From JBBDYH01 sp040901795 (GTDB lineage: Bacteria > Planctomycetota > Planctomycetia > Pirellulales > JALHPA01): DNA of 64,000 bases. Positions 16,988 to 24,716 of this stretch are shown one piece after another (the first letter of the stretch is position 1; each line of letters opens with the position of its first letter). The notes under the pieces are model-generated. The model was not told where the DNA came from. It did no database searches and worked only from the letters and a program-made list of their open reading frames with translations. A program made the translations under genes and the position numbers. The DNA lies in NCBI GenBank assembly GCA_040901795.1, contig JBBDYH010000037.1:1-64000 (forward strand), given 5' to 3'.

Positions 16988-18017
16988 CAAAGACCTGCAA
17001 TTAAAGTTCCGCACGGCCGCACTGTTCAGAAAGCAGGGCTATGTCGTGTTTCATGAGGTGGAGCTAAACGCCTATAGTTACCAGCAAAAGTATAGTCGAA
17101 AGCAAATCACAGACTTCGACGTGTTGGGCGTGCGAGTCGATGTAGATTATCAAGATGCTGTCGCCGTCGCTGAATGCAAGAGCACAGAGGAAGGGGCGAT
17201 GGAGAATCTTCTAAAATTAAGCGGCGTAAGCCACTTCTTCGGAGCGCACAAGAGCTATTTTGTGCAAAAGCGCATCGATGACAATGCTCGTGAAGTTGGA
17301 AAAGAATTGGGCATTTGGTGCTTAGACGAACACAACATCGCCTCAATGTTGTCATCGGCCGGTATCGGCCCGCAGATGATCGAGAATGAAGCAAAGCTGT
17401 ACGAAGTCAAAGCTAAGGCACGCGACGCATACAAGGCCGAGTTTGCCGCGCAAGCAGGTTACTTGAGGACAGACTACTGGATGCTTCCAGCCCATCGAAA
17501 TGTGATAAACCTTCTACACCTTATTCAGCAACTGGCGGGAAAGGTCGCCGTCGGCAATGCTCATCATGCTTTGCTCGTTCATCAATTGGCGATCGGTTTA
17601 TGTTACGCCATTATGCGGATATGTGGTCTAATCGTTCGGCACAATATCGATCAGGTAACAGAGGGACTTCTAACGTCGATTTTGGGTGGGTCACGGGAAC
17701 GGCGTGATCGAGAGGTGTTGTTCGATGAAATCGCGAAGCTCGTACCTGATGCTCGGCTGACAGTTAAGCCGCCGTTTTTTGAGTCCCTTGCAGAATTGGT
17801 CAACCGATTTGTGCAAGCGATGGATAGCTCGCACCTCGTCTTGGCTTGTATGGACGCAATGTGTTCACGATTGGCTTTGGGTGTGAACGTTCCAGACGGC
17901 GCATACAATGATCGAACTATCAAACTAGCGAGAGACATCTTTCGGTTTACGGCGACCTACACAGGCATCGACAAGGCAATCTTCGAGCCATTTTTGACTG
18001 GCAAGGCAAAAGAATAA
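16974..18017 (+). CDS. PD-(D/E)XK-type nuclease (Mrr-like N-terminal domain)
   Basis: 347 residues, GTG start at 16974 inside the previous gene (14-base overlap). The N-terminal 110 residues have restriction-endonuclease layout: an early helix (LFRKQGYVVFHEVEL), the metal-binding Asp in ITDFDVLGV (D47 or D49), then a strand ending in the catalytic E67-C68-K69 (AVAVAECKS) and a following helix with SHFFGAHKSYFV. Residues 150-347 are helical with no recognised domain and may sense the target or bind the partner. Nucleases of this class cut DNA in anti-phage systems. Specificity here is unknown. Base composition is visibly lower in GC than the core genes. Confidence 0.7.
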   Translation: MALSDKDLQLKFRTAALFRKQGYVVFHEVELNAYSYQQKYSRKQITDFDVLGVRVDVDYQDAVAVAECKSTEEGAMENLLKLSGVSHFFGAHKSYFVQKRIDDNAREVGKELGIWCLDEHNIASMLSSAGIGPQMIENEAKLYEVKAKARDAYKAEFAAQAGYLRTDYWMLPAHRNVINLLHLIQQLAGKVAVGNAHHALLVHQLAIGLCYAIMRICGLIVRHNIDQVTEGLLTSILGGSRERRDREVLFDEIAKLVPDARLTVKPPFFESLAELVNRFVQAMDSSHLVLACMDAMCSRLALGVNVPDGAYNDRTIKLARDIFRFTATYTGIDKAIFEPFLTGKAKE

Positions 18018-18024
18018 GCCAACG

Positions 18025-18141
18025 ATGGAGGCGCACGACATCGCCGCCGTTTTCGCCGCTTACGGATGGCCCGATTCACTTACTGACGATGATTTGCTCG
18101 GCAAGCTGCTTGAGTTGAATCTCGCGCGAGCACAGAAATAG
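18025..18141 (+). pseudogene. C-terminal tail remnant of a restriction-modification methyltransferase
   Basis: A 38-codon frame from ATG 18025 to TAG 18141, seven bases after the nuclease gene. Its product, including AAVFAAYGWPDSLTDDDLL then LLELNLARAQ, matches the conserved final segment (YGWP-D-L-D/E-x-I/L-LxxLLxLNxxRA) that ends large type II restriction-modification fusion enzymes. That identification is from family knowledge, not a search. Nothing of the catalytic part is nearby, so it is a deletion remnant, or less likely a free-standing small protein. Confidence 0.5.
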
Positions 18142-18160
18142 CGCAACCTATACCCGCATA

Positions 18161-20254
18161 TCAGGCCAAAGGCGGTTTGGCCCGCTTGCTTGTCCTGCCT
18201 TTGGGCTTCCCGGCAGTTGCCGCTTTTGGATGCACGCTTACAGGGCTGGGCTGCGCCGATCCATTTGCCCCGCCCGTCTGCGCCGATCCATTCGCGCCGG
18301 CGGGTTGGTCCGTTTCAGGAAAATACTTGGAATGTCGGTCTTTCAAGTAAGCCCGCGCGTCGTCGGTTGTCGCTTGGTACTCCAATTGCTTGCGAAAGAA
18401 CTCGTATCGCCACTTGGCATCCGCAATTACGGTCGCCCACTTCCGAACGTAGATGTTTACCTGCCCAGTTTTGATATGCCCAAACGCACGGTCGTCCGAA
18501 CTGCATTTTTGAGTGGCGAAAGGATCAAGGTCGTTGCCAATTAAGACGAAGTTCCACTGCGTTTGTTCTTTGTCAAATCTCTGATCGTCATTGACGGCAA
18601 ACGCATATTCTTCAATCTGGCCAATCTCTTTTTTGCCGAGCGTGATGGAAGGCCGCTTCAGTTCAACAACGAGATGCTCGAAGTGCCCTTCCCGCATCGT
18701 AGGGAACTGGCGATAGAGTAAAAGGTCAAGGTACCGGTCCCGGCCGTCCAAGTCTTTGACGCTTGCAACATCGGTCACAACCTCTTCCCGCCCCAGTAAC
18801 TTGATATGGGTGAGCAACGTGTTTTTCAGCGATTGCTCGTCAACGCCAAGTTGGTACTGTTCGCCAAACAGCCACAATTCGTTGGCAAGGATCGGATGCA
18901 ATTGCCGTGGTTCGTTCAACGTCTTGTGATGTTCGCCGAACAACAATTCGTGAAGTGAAGCCAAAAAATCGAGCCGATCAACCACGATGTTTGCAGCGTT
19001 GATAATCGCTGACAGCTTCGTCTTGCCGAGCAACTTGGCAAACTCGTCCTGCTTCTCTGCGGGCAGCGCGAGAACTTCGCGGAGAATTGTCTGTAGCGCG
19101 GTCGGGTTCGATTCGATGCCCTGCTTGATAAGCCGGAACGTCAACAGCTTGTTGGCGCGGTCTTGGTTCTCAAAACTGGGCAAGTATTGGTGGACATTGA
19201 CGGCGCAAACGTCGAAGACTTCCCGCTCCGCCGTCGTTACGGGATCGGCTGGGGCGTTTTCATAGGGATAAATTCGCTCTGCCTTCCATTGCCGAACCAA
19301 ATCGGCCCCACGCCCGCTATCCCGCTTGCGGAAATGCGTGCGCAATGCATCCTTGCTCACGTCAACAATGGCCTTGACGGTGGGATGCAGTTCATCAAGG
19401 GCCAATGCGTCTTCGGAATCTAACTTCTCCACAAGTTCCGACTTGAAGTAAGCGGTGAAGTCCCACCCCGGTGCTTGAATCCCCGGCGGTCGCTCGTCCC
19501 GAGCGAAACCGTCGCGGTCGCACAAGTAAAGGGCGCGGTTGGTTGTTCGATCCCATTCGATGACTGTAAGCGTTGCCTTGTGTGTCTCATCGGGAGACAC
19601 TCTTACCTCAACTTCATAGTCAGCCGTGTGGCTCTGCCCGGTCGTTGCATCGACCGCGACGCCGTCGTAAATGATCTCGATTCCAGGATACTGATTGAGA
19701 TAGAGCGCAAGGCGCTGCGCCAGTTCGGTTGCGGCGTACTCGGAATTGACCAACGACGAGAACAACCCGTCAATGCCCGTGATCTCGACTGTAACACCGG
19801 ATCGGGGTTCCGCCACGTCAACGGGGTCACTAATCTCAAAGCTGTCAATTGTGGACCGATGCCCAGTTATCGAAAATCTCTGGCACTTGCCGTTTTCCAG
19901 AAAATGGCTTTCCCATCGGACGGTTGATCCCAGGCCAAACGCCTTCAATCGACCGCGCCCGGTCTTTCCGTGGGGACGGCGGCCCTTGGGAGTCTCGTTC
20001 ATTTTCAGCTTGGGCGAACCCCCGATGCTGCCGAACGATTCTTCCGCCTTGGCCAGCGGCAACCCGTGTCCATCGTCGGCGATGACAAGTCGCGTAAGGC
20101 CGCCAATATGGTTGAGTGTCAAGCTGACGTTGACGTTCTCGGCATCGGCATCAAGGGAGTTCCATAGCAATTCCTCAACTGCCACAATTGGCGTTCGGAA
20201 CTTCGTCAGCCCGATGATGTGATCGTGCGCGGCGTGAAGACTGATTCTTTGCAT
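18161..20254 (-). CDS. GHKL ATPase fused to a Shedu-like PD-(D/E)XK nuclease domain
   Basis: 697 residues from ATG 20254. The N-terminal Bergerat fold has the N-box E28-LLWN32-SLDADA, the G1 box D60-DGHG64, and the G2 box GKTGRGRLKAFGLG (about 96-109), so it should bind ATP like Hsp90/MutL/gyrase B. Residues 300-480 are a helical linker. Residues about 480-640 hold a nuclease core with D510 (RYLDLLLYRQF) and the E531-L-K533 motif in VVELKRPS, followed by a helix (KKEIGQIEEYAFAV), as in the DUF4263/Shedu family. The C-terminus is Ala/Gly/Lys-rich and basic. A role as an ATP-gated anti-phage nuclease is inferred from domains and island location. It converges on the nuclease operon. Confidence 0.75.
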   Translation of the reverse strand: MQRISLHAAHDHIIGLTKFRTPIVAVEELLWNSLDADAENVNVSLTLNHIGGLTRLVIADDGHGLPLAKAEESFGSIGGSPKLKMNETPKGRRPHGKTGRGRLKAFGLGSTVRWESHFLENGKCQRFSITGHRSTIDSFEISDPVDVAEPRSGVTVEITGIDGLFSSLVNSEYAATELAQRLALYLNQYPGIEIIYDGVAVDATTGQSHTADYEVEVRVSPDETHKATLTVIEWDRTTNRALYLCDRDGFARDERPPGIQAPGWDFTAYFKSELVEKLDSEDALALDELHPTVKAIVDVSKDALRTHFRKRDSGRGADLVRQWKAERIYPYENAPADPVTTAEREVFDVCAVNVHQYLPSFENQDRANKLLTFRLIKQGIESNPTALQTILREVLALPAEKQDEFAKLLGKTKLSAIINAANIVVDRLDFLASLHELLFGEHHKTLNEPRQLHPILANELWLFGEQYQLGVDEQSLKNTLLTHIKLLGREEVVTDVASVKDLDGRDRYLDLLLYRQFPTMREGHFEHLVVELKRPSITLGKKEIGQIEEYAFAVNDDQRFDKEQTQWNFVLIGNDLDPFATQKCSSDDRAFGHIKTGQVNIYVRKWATVIADAKWRYEFFRKQLEYQATTDDARAYLKDRHSKYFPETDQPAGANGSAQTGGANGSAQPSPVSVHPKAATAGKPKGRTSKRAKPPLA

Positions 20255-20476
20255 GGTTGACCCCTAGCGGCCTCGCTTGGTCATGACTCTAGCGAATTGG
20301 AACGCAACTCGCCGAGCCGTCCACCCCGTAGCTAGTTGCTTGCGGTGTACCGTGAGACGGCGACGCGGCGGCTCAAACCACGACTGAGTGTACCGAGGGG
20401 ATAGAGCTCGCGTCTATACGTCAGTACCCATATGGTCGCATGTTCAGATATTGACCCACCCGGTCGAATCGACCAA
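20255..20476. other. Gene-free segment within the island
   Basis: About 220 bases upstream of the GHKL-nuclease gene. No coding frame of note and no clear promoter hexamers were found. It is presumably the 5' control region of that gene. Confidence 0.4.
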
Positions 20477-20755
20477 TCAAGATATAAGACTCAGCACGCT
20501 GTGGCCAGTGGGTCTGCTTAGCTCAGTGGCTCGGGCAATCGCTGCGATACTCTCGCCACTCTTTCGCATCGTTCGAATGGTCCGCTCTTTCTCCGGCGTC
20601 ACACGCACGCGAGTCCCCACTTGCCGTCCGCCCCACGTCACGCCACGTTTACGGGCTGCTGCCTGACCGGACTTCGCGTTCATAGGAGGCCAAGCTGGCT
20701 AAGACGTTGGCGCGGTCGGCCTGCCGGCGTTTCGAGGCCAAAACAATCGTGCATC
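20477..20755 (-). pseudogene. Frameshifted serine resolvase/invertase relic (C-terminal third)
   Basis: Three minus-strand frames, read in order, reconstruct the end of a small serine recombinase. First comes ETPAGR (as in the TPxGR motif of resolvases), then in a second frame ADRANVLASLASYEREVR (the A-x-x-ERE helix), then in a third frame SGQAAARKRGVTWGGR followed by the helix-turn-helix GESIAAIARATELSRPT. At least two frameshifts separate them and the catalytic Ser domain is missing. Its place beside the right tRNA edge suggests a remnant of the element's own mobility module. Confidence 0.55.
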
Positions 20756-20825
20756 AGAAAAGGCAATCGCTATCGACTCGAAACCTTTGCAACGCGACCA
20801 CGTACGGATAAAGTATAAAAGACCC

Positions 20826-20907
20826 GGAGGGTAAGCGAATGGCTAGCGGCCACACTGGAAATGTGGTGCCGGGTAACCGGTTGCGAGTTCGAATCTCGTG
20901 CCCTCCG
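20826..20907 (+). tRNA. tRNA-Ser(GGA)
   Basis: 82 bases without encoded CCA. The acceptor stem GGAGGGT (20826-20832) pairs with GCCCTCC (20900-20906), with discriminator G. The anticodon arm is CCACA-CTGGAAA-TGTGG with anticodon GGA. There is a long class II variable arm (CCGG-GTAA-CCGG), and the T-arm is GCGAG-TTCGAAT-CTCGT. The long variable arm plus anticodon GGA define a serine tRNA reading TCC/TCT. It forms the right edge of the island. Confidence 0.95.
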
Positions 20908-20962
20908 CTTTGCAGGATCAAACAAATCCCCTTTTCAGATCGTGCCAATTCGGTTGCCTGCC

Positions 20963-21949
20963 TCATTCGAATCCGGCAACGGCGTGTGTGACGTAGACCT
21001 CCTCGAGTTTCCTGAGTTCACCTGCGTCCAGGCTGATGCTGAGGGCGGAAACGGCGTCTTCAAGTTGGTGCGATTGTGTAGCTCCGATAATCGGCGCCGT
21101 CACAACCGGCTTACTCAAGAGCCACGCGATCGCAATCTGAGCCCGCGAAACGCCACGCCCGTCGGCGACTTCGCCGACGCGATCAACCACCGCTCGATCT
21201 TCGTTTGCGGACCTGGCATAAAGCTTCTTACCGAACTCATCGGTTGCTGCCCTGCCGGTGCTGGAGGTCGTCTGCCAAGGCCGCGCGAGCAGGCCGCGAG
21301 CCAGCGGACTCCATGGCAAGACTCCGATTCCTTCCGCCTGGCAAAGCCCAAGCATTTCGCGCTCCTCTTCACGATACAGCAGGTTGTAGTGGTTTTGCAT
21401 CGATATGAACCTCGTCCAGCCGTGTTTGTCCGCGAGGCCGAGCGCCTTGCAGAATTGCCAGGCGTACATCGAGGAGGCGCCGATATAGCGCGCCTTGCCG
21501 GTCTTCACGACGTCGTGGAGCGCCTCGAGGGTCTCCTCGATTGGCGTCGAGTAGTCCCAGCGATGAATCTGGTACAGATCGACAAAGTCCGCGCCTAGCC
21601 GTGTCAGGCTCGCGTCGATTTCTCTCAGGATCGCCTTCCGCGATAGGCCGCGGGCATTAGCGTCTTTCCGCATCGGAAAGAAGACCTTGGTCGCAATGAC
21701 GACTTCGTCCCGCTTCGCAAAGTCGCGCAGCGCGCGGCCGACGATCTCCTCACTGGTGCCGTCGGAGTAGGAGTTCGAGGTGTCGAAAAAATTGATGCCA
21801 AGCTCCAGTGCGCGGGAAATGAACGGACGGCTTTGTTCTTCGTCGAGCGTCCAGGGATGCGCACCTCGCTCGGGCACGCCGTAGCTCATGCAGCCCAGAC
21901 AGAGACGCGAAACCTTAAGCCCCGATGTGCCAAGTTGGACGTATTCCAT
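20963..21949 (-). CDS. Aldo/keto reductase
   Basis: 328 residues from ATG 21949. A (beta/alpha)8 NADPH-dependent oxidoreductase, closest in style to the YajO/YghZ-type AKRs. The catalytic set is visible: D and Y in FFDTSNSYSDG (about 56-62), K in VVIATKVFF, H in LYQIHRWDYS. The C-terminal cofactor-binding signature is present (APIIGATQSHQLEDAVSAL). The family reduces aldehydes and ketones, and the substrate cannot be told from sequence. It is a stand-alone gene just outside the island's right edge, convergent with the tRNA. Confidence 0.92.
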   Translation of the reverse strand: MEYVQLGTSGLKVSRLCLGCMSYGVPERGAHPWTLDEEQSRPFISRALELGINFFDTSNSYSDGTSEEIVGRALRDFAKRDEVVIATKVFFPMRKDANARGLSRKAILREIDASLTRLGADFVDLYQIHRWDYSTPIEETLEALHDVVKTGKARYIGASSMYAWQFCKALGLADKHGWTRFISMQNHYNLLYREEEREMLGLCQAEGIGVLPWSPLARGLLARPWQTTSSTGRAATDEFGKKLYARSANEDRAVVDRVGEVADGRGVSRAQIAIAWLLSKPVVTAPIIGATQSHQLEDAVSALSISLDAGELRKLEEVYVTHAVAGFE

Positions 21950-22161
21950 TGACCGTTACTCCCTGTGACGCGATCGCTTCAATGGTTCTTCGAAAGACAA
22001 TGATCGACGCTTCGCAAAAATTGGTCAATCACTGCTCTGCAATGAGGCTATACCTTGCATTGCTCTGTCCACAAGCCGATACTGCCTGCATCGTCACGCC
22101 TGGCCTAAACTGACACGTGACATGGGCGGCAATTATCGATTTTTTCGGCGGGAGGCTTGCA

Positions 22162-23145
22162 ATGAAAGCGCTCATCGGCGCGCTGGCTTGGACCCTGGTC
22201 GTCTGTGGTTTCACAGTGTGGGCACAACCGGGTCGCAATGTGCAACCCACGGGTGGTAAGGAGAAGATCGGCCAGAAACCCCTGACCGAGATGTCGGCCG
22301 ATGAACGGTATCAGGGGGAGGATGGCGGCCTCTACGGCAACGGCAAAAACGAACCGCCCGCGGAGCACCGCAAGTTGGCCACGACTGCACTGGCTAAAAT
22401 TGAACCGCTCGATGCCGCTGGCCGTCCGGCTGAGAACGGGACGATTGGTTTCGTCTCCATCAGTATGTCGAATGCAACGCAGGAGTTCTCGACATTCAAG
22501 CGGCTGGCCGATGCCGATTCGGCGAAATCGCCCCGCGTGACGATCGTGGATTGCGCTCAGGGAGGGCAGGCGATGGCCGAGTGGGTCGATCCGCAGGCGC
22601 GTCCGTGGCAGGAAGCGGCCCGCCGCCTCGCCACAGCAAAGGTGGCGCCCGCGCAGGTTCAGGTCGCTTGGATCAAGTTGGCCAATAAAGTTCCTCGTGG
22701 CAATCTGGCTGAGCACGGCAAGAAGCTCGAAAGGGACACCCGGGCAGTTATTCAGAACGCGAAAGCAAAATTTCCAAACCTCCACGCGGCGTACCTTTCT
22801 AGTCGCATATACGGCGGATATTCGACCGGCCCGCTCAACCCGGAACCCTACGCCTATGAGTCCGCATTCGTCGTCCGCTGGTTAATTCAAGGGCAGATCA
22901 GCGGGGACAAGGCATTGAATTACGACGCCGAGCGCGGCGAAGTGCGTGCTCCCGCCTTGCTGTGGGGACCGTACCTGTGGGCAGATGGCGTTACTCCGCG
23001 CAAGGCGGACGGCCTGACCTACCGCCGCAAGGATCTTGCCTCGGACGGCACGCACCCCTCTGAAGCCGGCCGTCAGAAAGTAGCCAAGCTGATGCTCGAC
23101 TTTTATAAGAGCGACCCGCTGGCGAAGGTTTGGTTTGTCAGGTAA
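22162..23145 (+). CDS. Secreted SGNH-hydrolase-like protein
   Basis: 327 residues from ATG 22162 with CGGGAGG seven bases upstream. A signal peptide covers residues 1-23 (ALIGALAWTLVVCGFTVWA). The body has SGNH-like order: a block-I-like FVSISMSNATQ with a Ser, a Gly in DCAQGGQAMAEW, and a C-terminal DGTHPSEAGRQKVA holding the Asp-x-x-His pair. The block I motif is not canonical GDS, so activity is uncertain. Members often act as acetyl or carbohydrate esterases. The Tat-exported oxidoreductase follows after 69 bases, suggesting a shared role in envelope sugar metabolism. Confidence 0.65.
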   Translation: MKALIGALAWTLVVCGFTVWAQPGRNVQPTGGKEKIGQKPLTEMSADERYQGEDGGLYGNGKNEPPAEHRKLATTALAKIEPLDAAGRPAENGTIGFVSISMSNATQEFSTFKRLADADSAKSPRVTIVDCAQGGQAMAEWVDPQARPWQEAARRLATAKVAPAQVQVAWIKLANKVPRGNLAEHGKKLERDTRAVIQNAKAKFPNLHAAYLSSRIYGGYSTGPLNPEPYAYESAFVVRWLIQGQISGDKALNYDAERGEVRAPALLWGPYLWADGVTPRKADGLTYRRKDLASDGTHPSEAGRQKVAKLMLDFYKSDPLAKVWFVR

Positions 23146-23214
23146 TCTGCCGGCGATTCCGGATCCGCTCTCGCAAGGGGCGTCACAACCATCAACCGTG
23201 GAGAGCCACGCGCT

Positions 23215-24528
23215 ATGCACGAACATCAACAGCGAATGACGTACCGTCCTAGTCGACGCCAGTTTCTCGGCGCTACCGCGAGGACGCTTGCAGCGAGCGC
23301 GATCGGCGCACCGTTGGTTGTATCCCGGCATGCAGCCCTCGCCCAAACGAGTGCCAATGACCGGATCAGAGTAGGCGCTATTGGTGTTGGCGGCCGCGCC
23401 TCGCTTTTGCTACAGCAACTTCCCGACTCCGCCGAGATCGTCGCGCTGTGCGATTGCAATCTGCCGCGGGCTGAGGCCTTCAAGGCCAAGAGCAACGGCT
23501 CGTGGCCCGTGTACCAGGACTATCGCAAACTCCTCGATCGGAAGGACATCGACGGCGTTATCGTGGCAACGGGCGAGTTCCAACGTGTGCTGCCGTGCAT
23601 TCATGCCTGTCAGGCGGGCAAGGACGTCTATGCGGAAAAACCCCTGACGCTGTATATCAGCGAAGGACGGGCGCTCGTGCAAGCTGTACGGCGTCATAAG
23701 CGCGTGCTTCAGGTTGGGTCACAACAGCGTTCGATGGCTATGAACCGTGTGGCATGTGAGCTGATCCGTAACGGCGGCCTGGGAAAGGTGCTCGAGGTCC
23801 GCGCGATCAACTACGGCGGCGCCGAAGCTTCTCCCGCCAAGTTTCCGCCCGAACAACCGATCCCAGCGGGTCTCGACTGGAACACGTGGTTAAACCAGGC
23901 AGCCGCGCGGCCGTATCATCCCGATTGGATGGGCTGGATGCGGTGGCGTGATTTCGCCGGCGGCGAAATGACGAACTGGGGCGCTCATGGCGTTGACCAA
24001 ATCCAGTGGGCGCTTGGTATGGATGATTCCGGACCGACCGAATTGAAGCCTCTATCCGATGGACCGAACGGGCGCGTCGCCATGCGCTATTCCAACGGGG
24101 TGGAGGTCAAGTTCATCCTGGAACCGGGCAGGGGACCGATGGGAGGAGCCGTCTTCATCTGCGAGCAGGGTAAGCTCGAAATCAACCGCAATAAGTTCAC
24201 CTCCAATCCACCCGAAATCGCGGCGGAACTAAAAAAGAATCTCGACGTGGCGGACGAAGAGCGGAAGTGGAGCGACGAAGTAGCGCTGTGGCAGGCGCGC
24301 TGGCATATGCAGGATTGGCTCGACTGCATGCGCACGCGCAAACGGCCTGTGGCCGATGTTGAGGTCGGACATCGCTCGGTCAGCGCCTGCCATCTGGCAA
24401 ACATCACCCGTGCAATGGGCCGCCCGCTAAGCTGGGATCCGGCGAGCGAAAAGTTCGTTGACGACAGCGAGGCTAATGGCTATCTAACGCGTCCGCGCCG
24501 GCAGGGATTCGAATTGCCGAGCGTATGA
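23215..24528 (+). CDS. Gfo/Idh/MocA-family oxidoreductase with Tat signal
   Basis: 437 residues, ATG 23215 (or 23236). The Tat signal is SRRQFLGATARTLAAS followed by a hydrophobic stretch and AxA-type cleavage (ALAQT). The Rossmann motif GAIGVGGRASLLLQQL lies near residue 58. The conserved EKPLTLYISEGRAL motif (Glu-Lys-Pro) lies near residues 140-153, and the domain 2 MTNWGAHGVDQIQWALG carries the conserved His/Asp. The family uses NAD(P) on sugars and inositols. Tat export implies folding with cofactor in the cytoplasm before export. Such secreted members are abundant in planctomycetes. Confidence 0.9.
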   Translation: MHEHQQRMTYRPSRRQFLGATARTLAASAIGAPLVVSRHAALAQTSANDRIRVGAIGVGGRASLLLQQLPDSAEIVALCDCNLPRAEAFKAKSNGSWPVYQDYRKLLDRKDIDGVIVATGEFQRVLPCIHACQAGKDVYAEKPLTLYISEGRALVQAVRRHKRVLQVGSQQRSMAMNRVACELIRNGGLGKVLEVRAINYGGAEASPAKFPPEQPIPAGLDWNTWLNQAAARPYHPDWMGWMRWRDFAGGEMTNWGAHGVDQIQWALGMDDSGPTELKPLSDGPNGRVAMRYSNGVEVKFILEPGRGPMGGAVFICEQGKLEINRNKFTSNPPEIAAELKKNLDVADEERKWSDEVALWQARWHMQDWLDCMRTRKRPVADVEVGHRSVSACHLANITRAMGRPLSWDPASEKFVDDSEANGYLTRPRRQGFELPSV

Positions 24529-24716
24529 GCCCACGTCGCACCCGGTATGGGTTTAGCGGCTATGGCGTCATTTCGCCTTGGATTGGGTCAGCTTATTTCC
24601 CCATTCTCCAGTTTCCGCATTGCCATTGTTCCCCCGCGACGCCGCCGCTAAACTTCGCCGTCCACAATCGCGCGCAGGATGCGCGGGATCGTCTTGAGAG
24701 GGATCTTGGCTCTCCG

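Larger units (their letters stand above)
14489..20907. mobile_element. Genomic island bounded by tRNA-Ser sequences
   Basis: The 6.4-kb segment runs from a truncated tRNA-Ser copy to the intact tRNA-Ser. It contains genes unlike the flanking core set: a PD-(D/E)XK nuclease, a GHKL-ATPase/nuclease, a winged-helix-like partner, an R-M enzyme tail and a decayed serine resolvase. By eye, 16.4-18.0 kb is less GC-rich than the surroundings. No intact integrase remains, so the island appears fixed. Boundaries and island status are inferred from the repeat and the gene content. Confidence 0.65.

Noticed and set aside
20754..20966. Minus-strand frame of 70 codons overlapping the tRNA
   Set aside because: It is the antisense translation of tRNA-Ser; such frames with GGHEIRTRNRLP-like peptides are a known artefact.
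24525..24716. 64-residue N-terminal extension of the GT-C-like protein
   Set aside because: It overlaps the previous stop codon (ATGA), which is tempting, but the translation is not family-like and the start at 24717 gives a normal cytoplasmic N-terminus.
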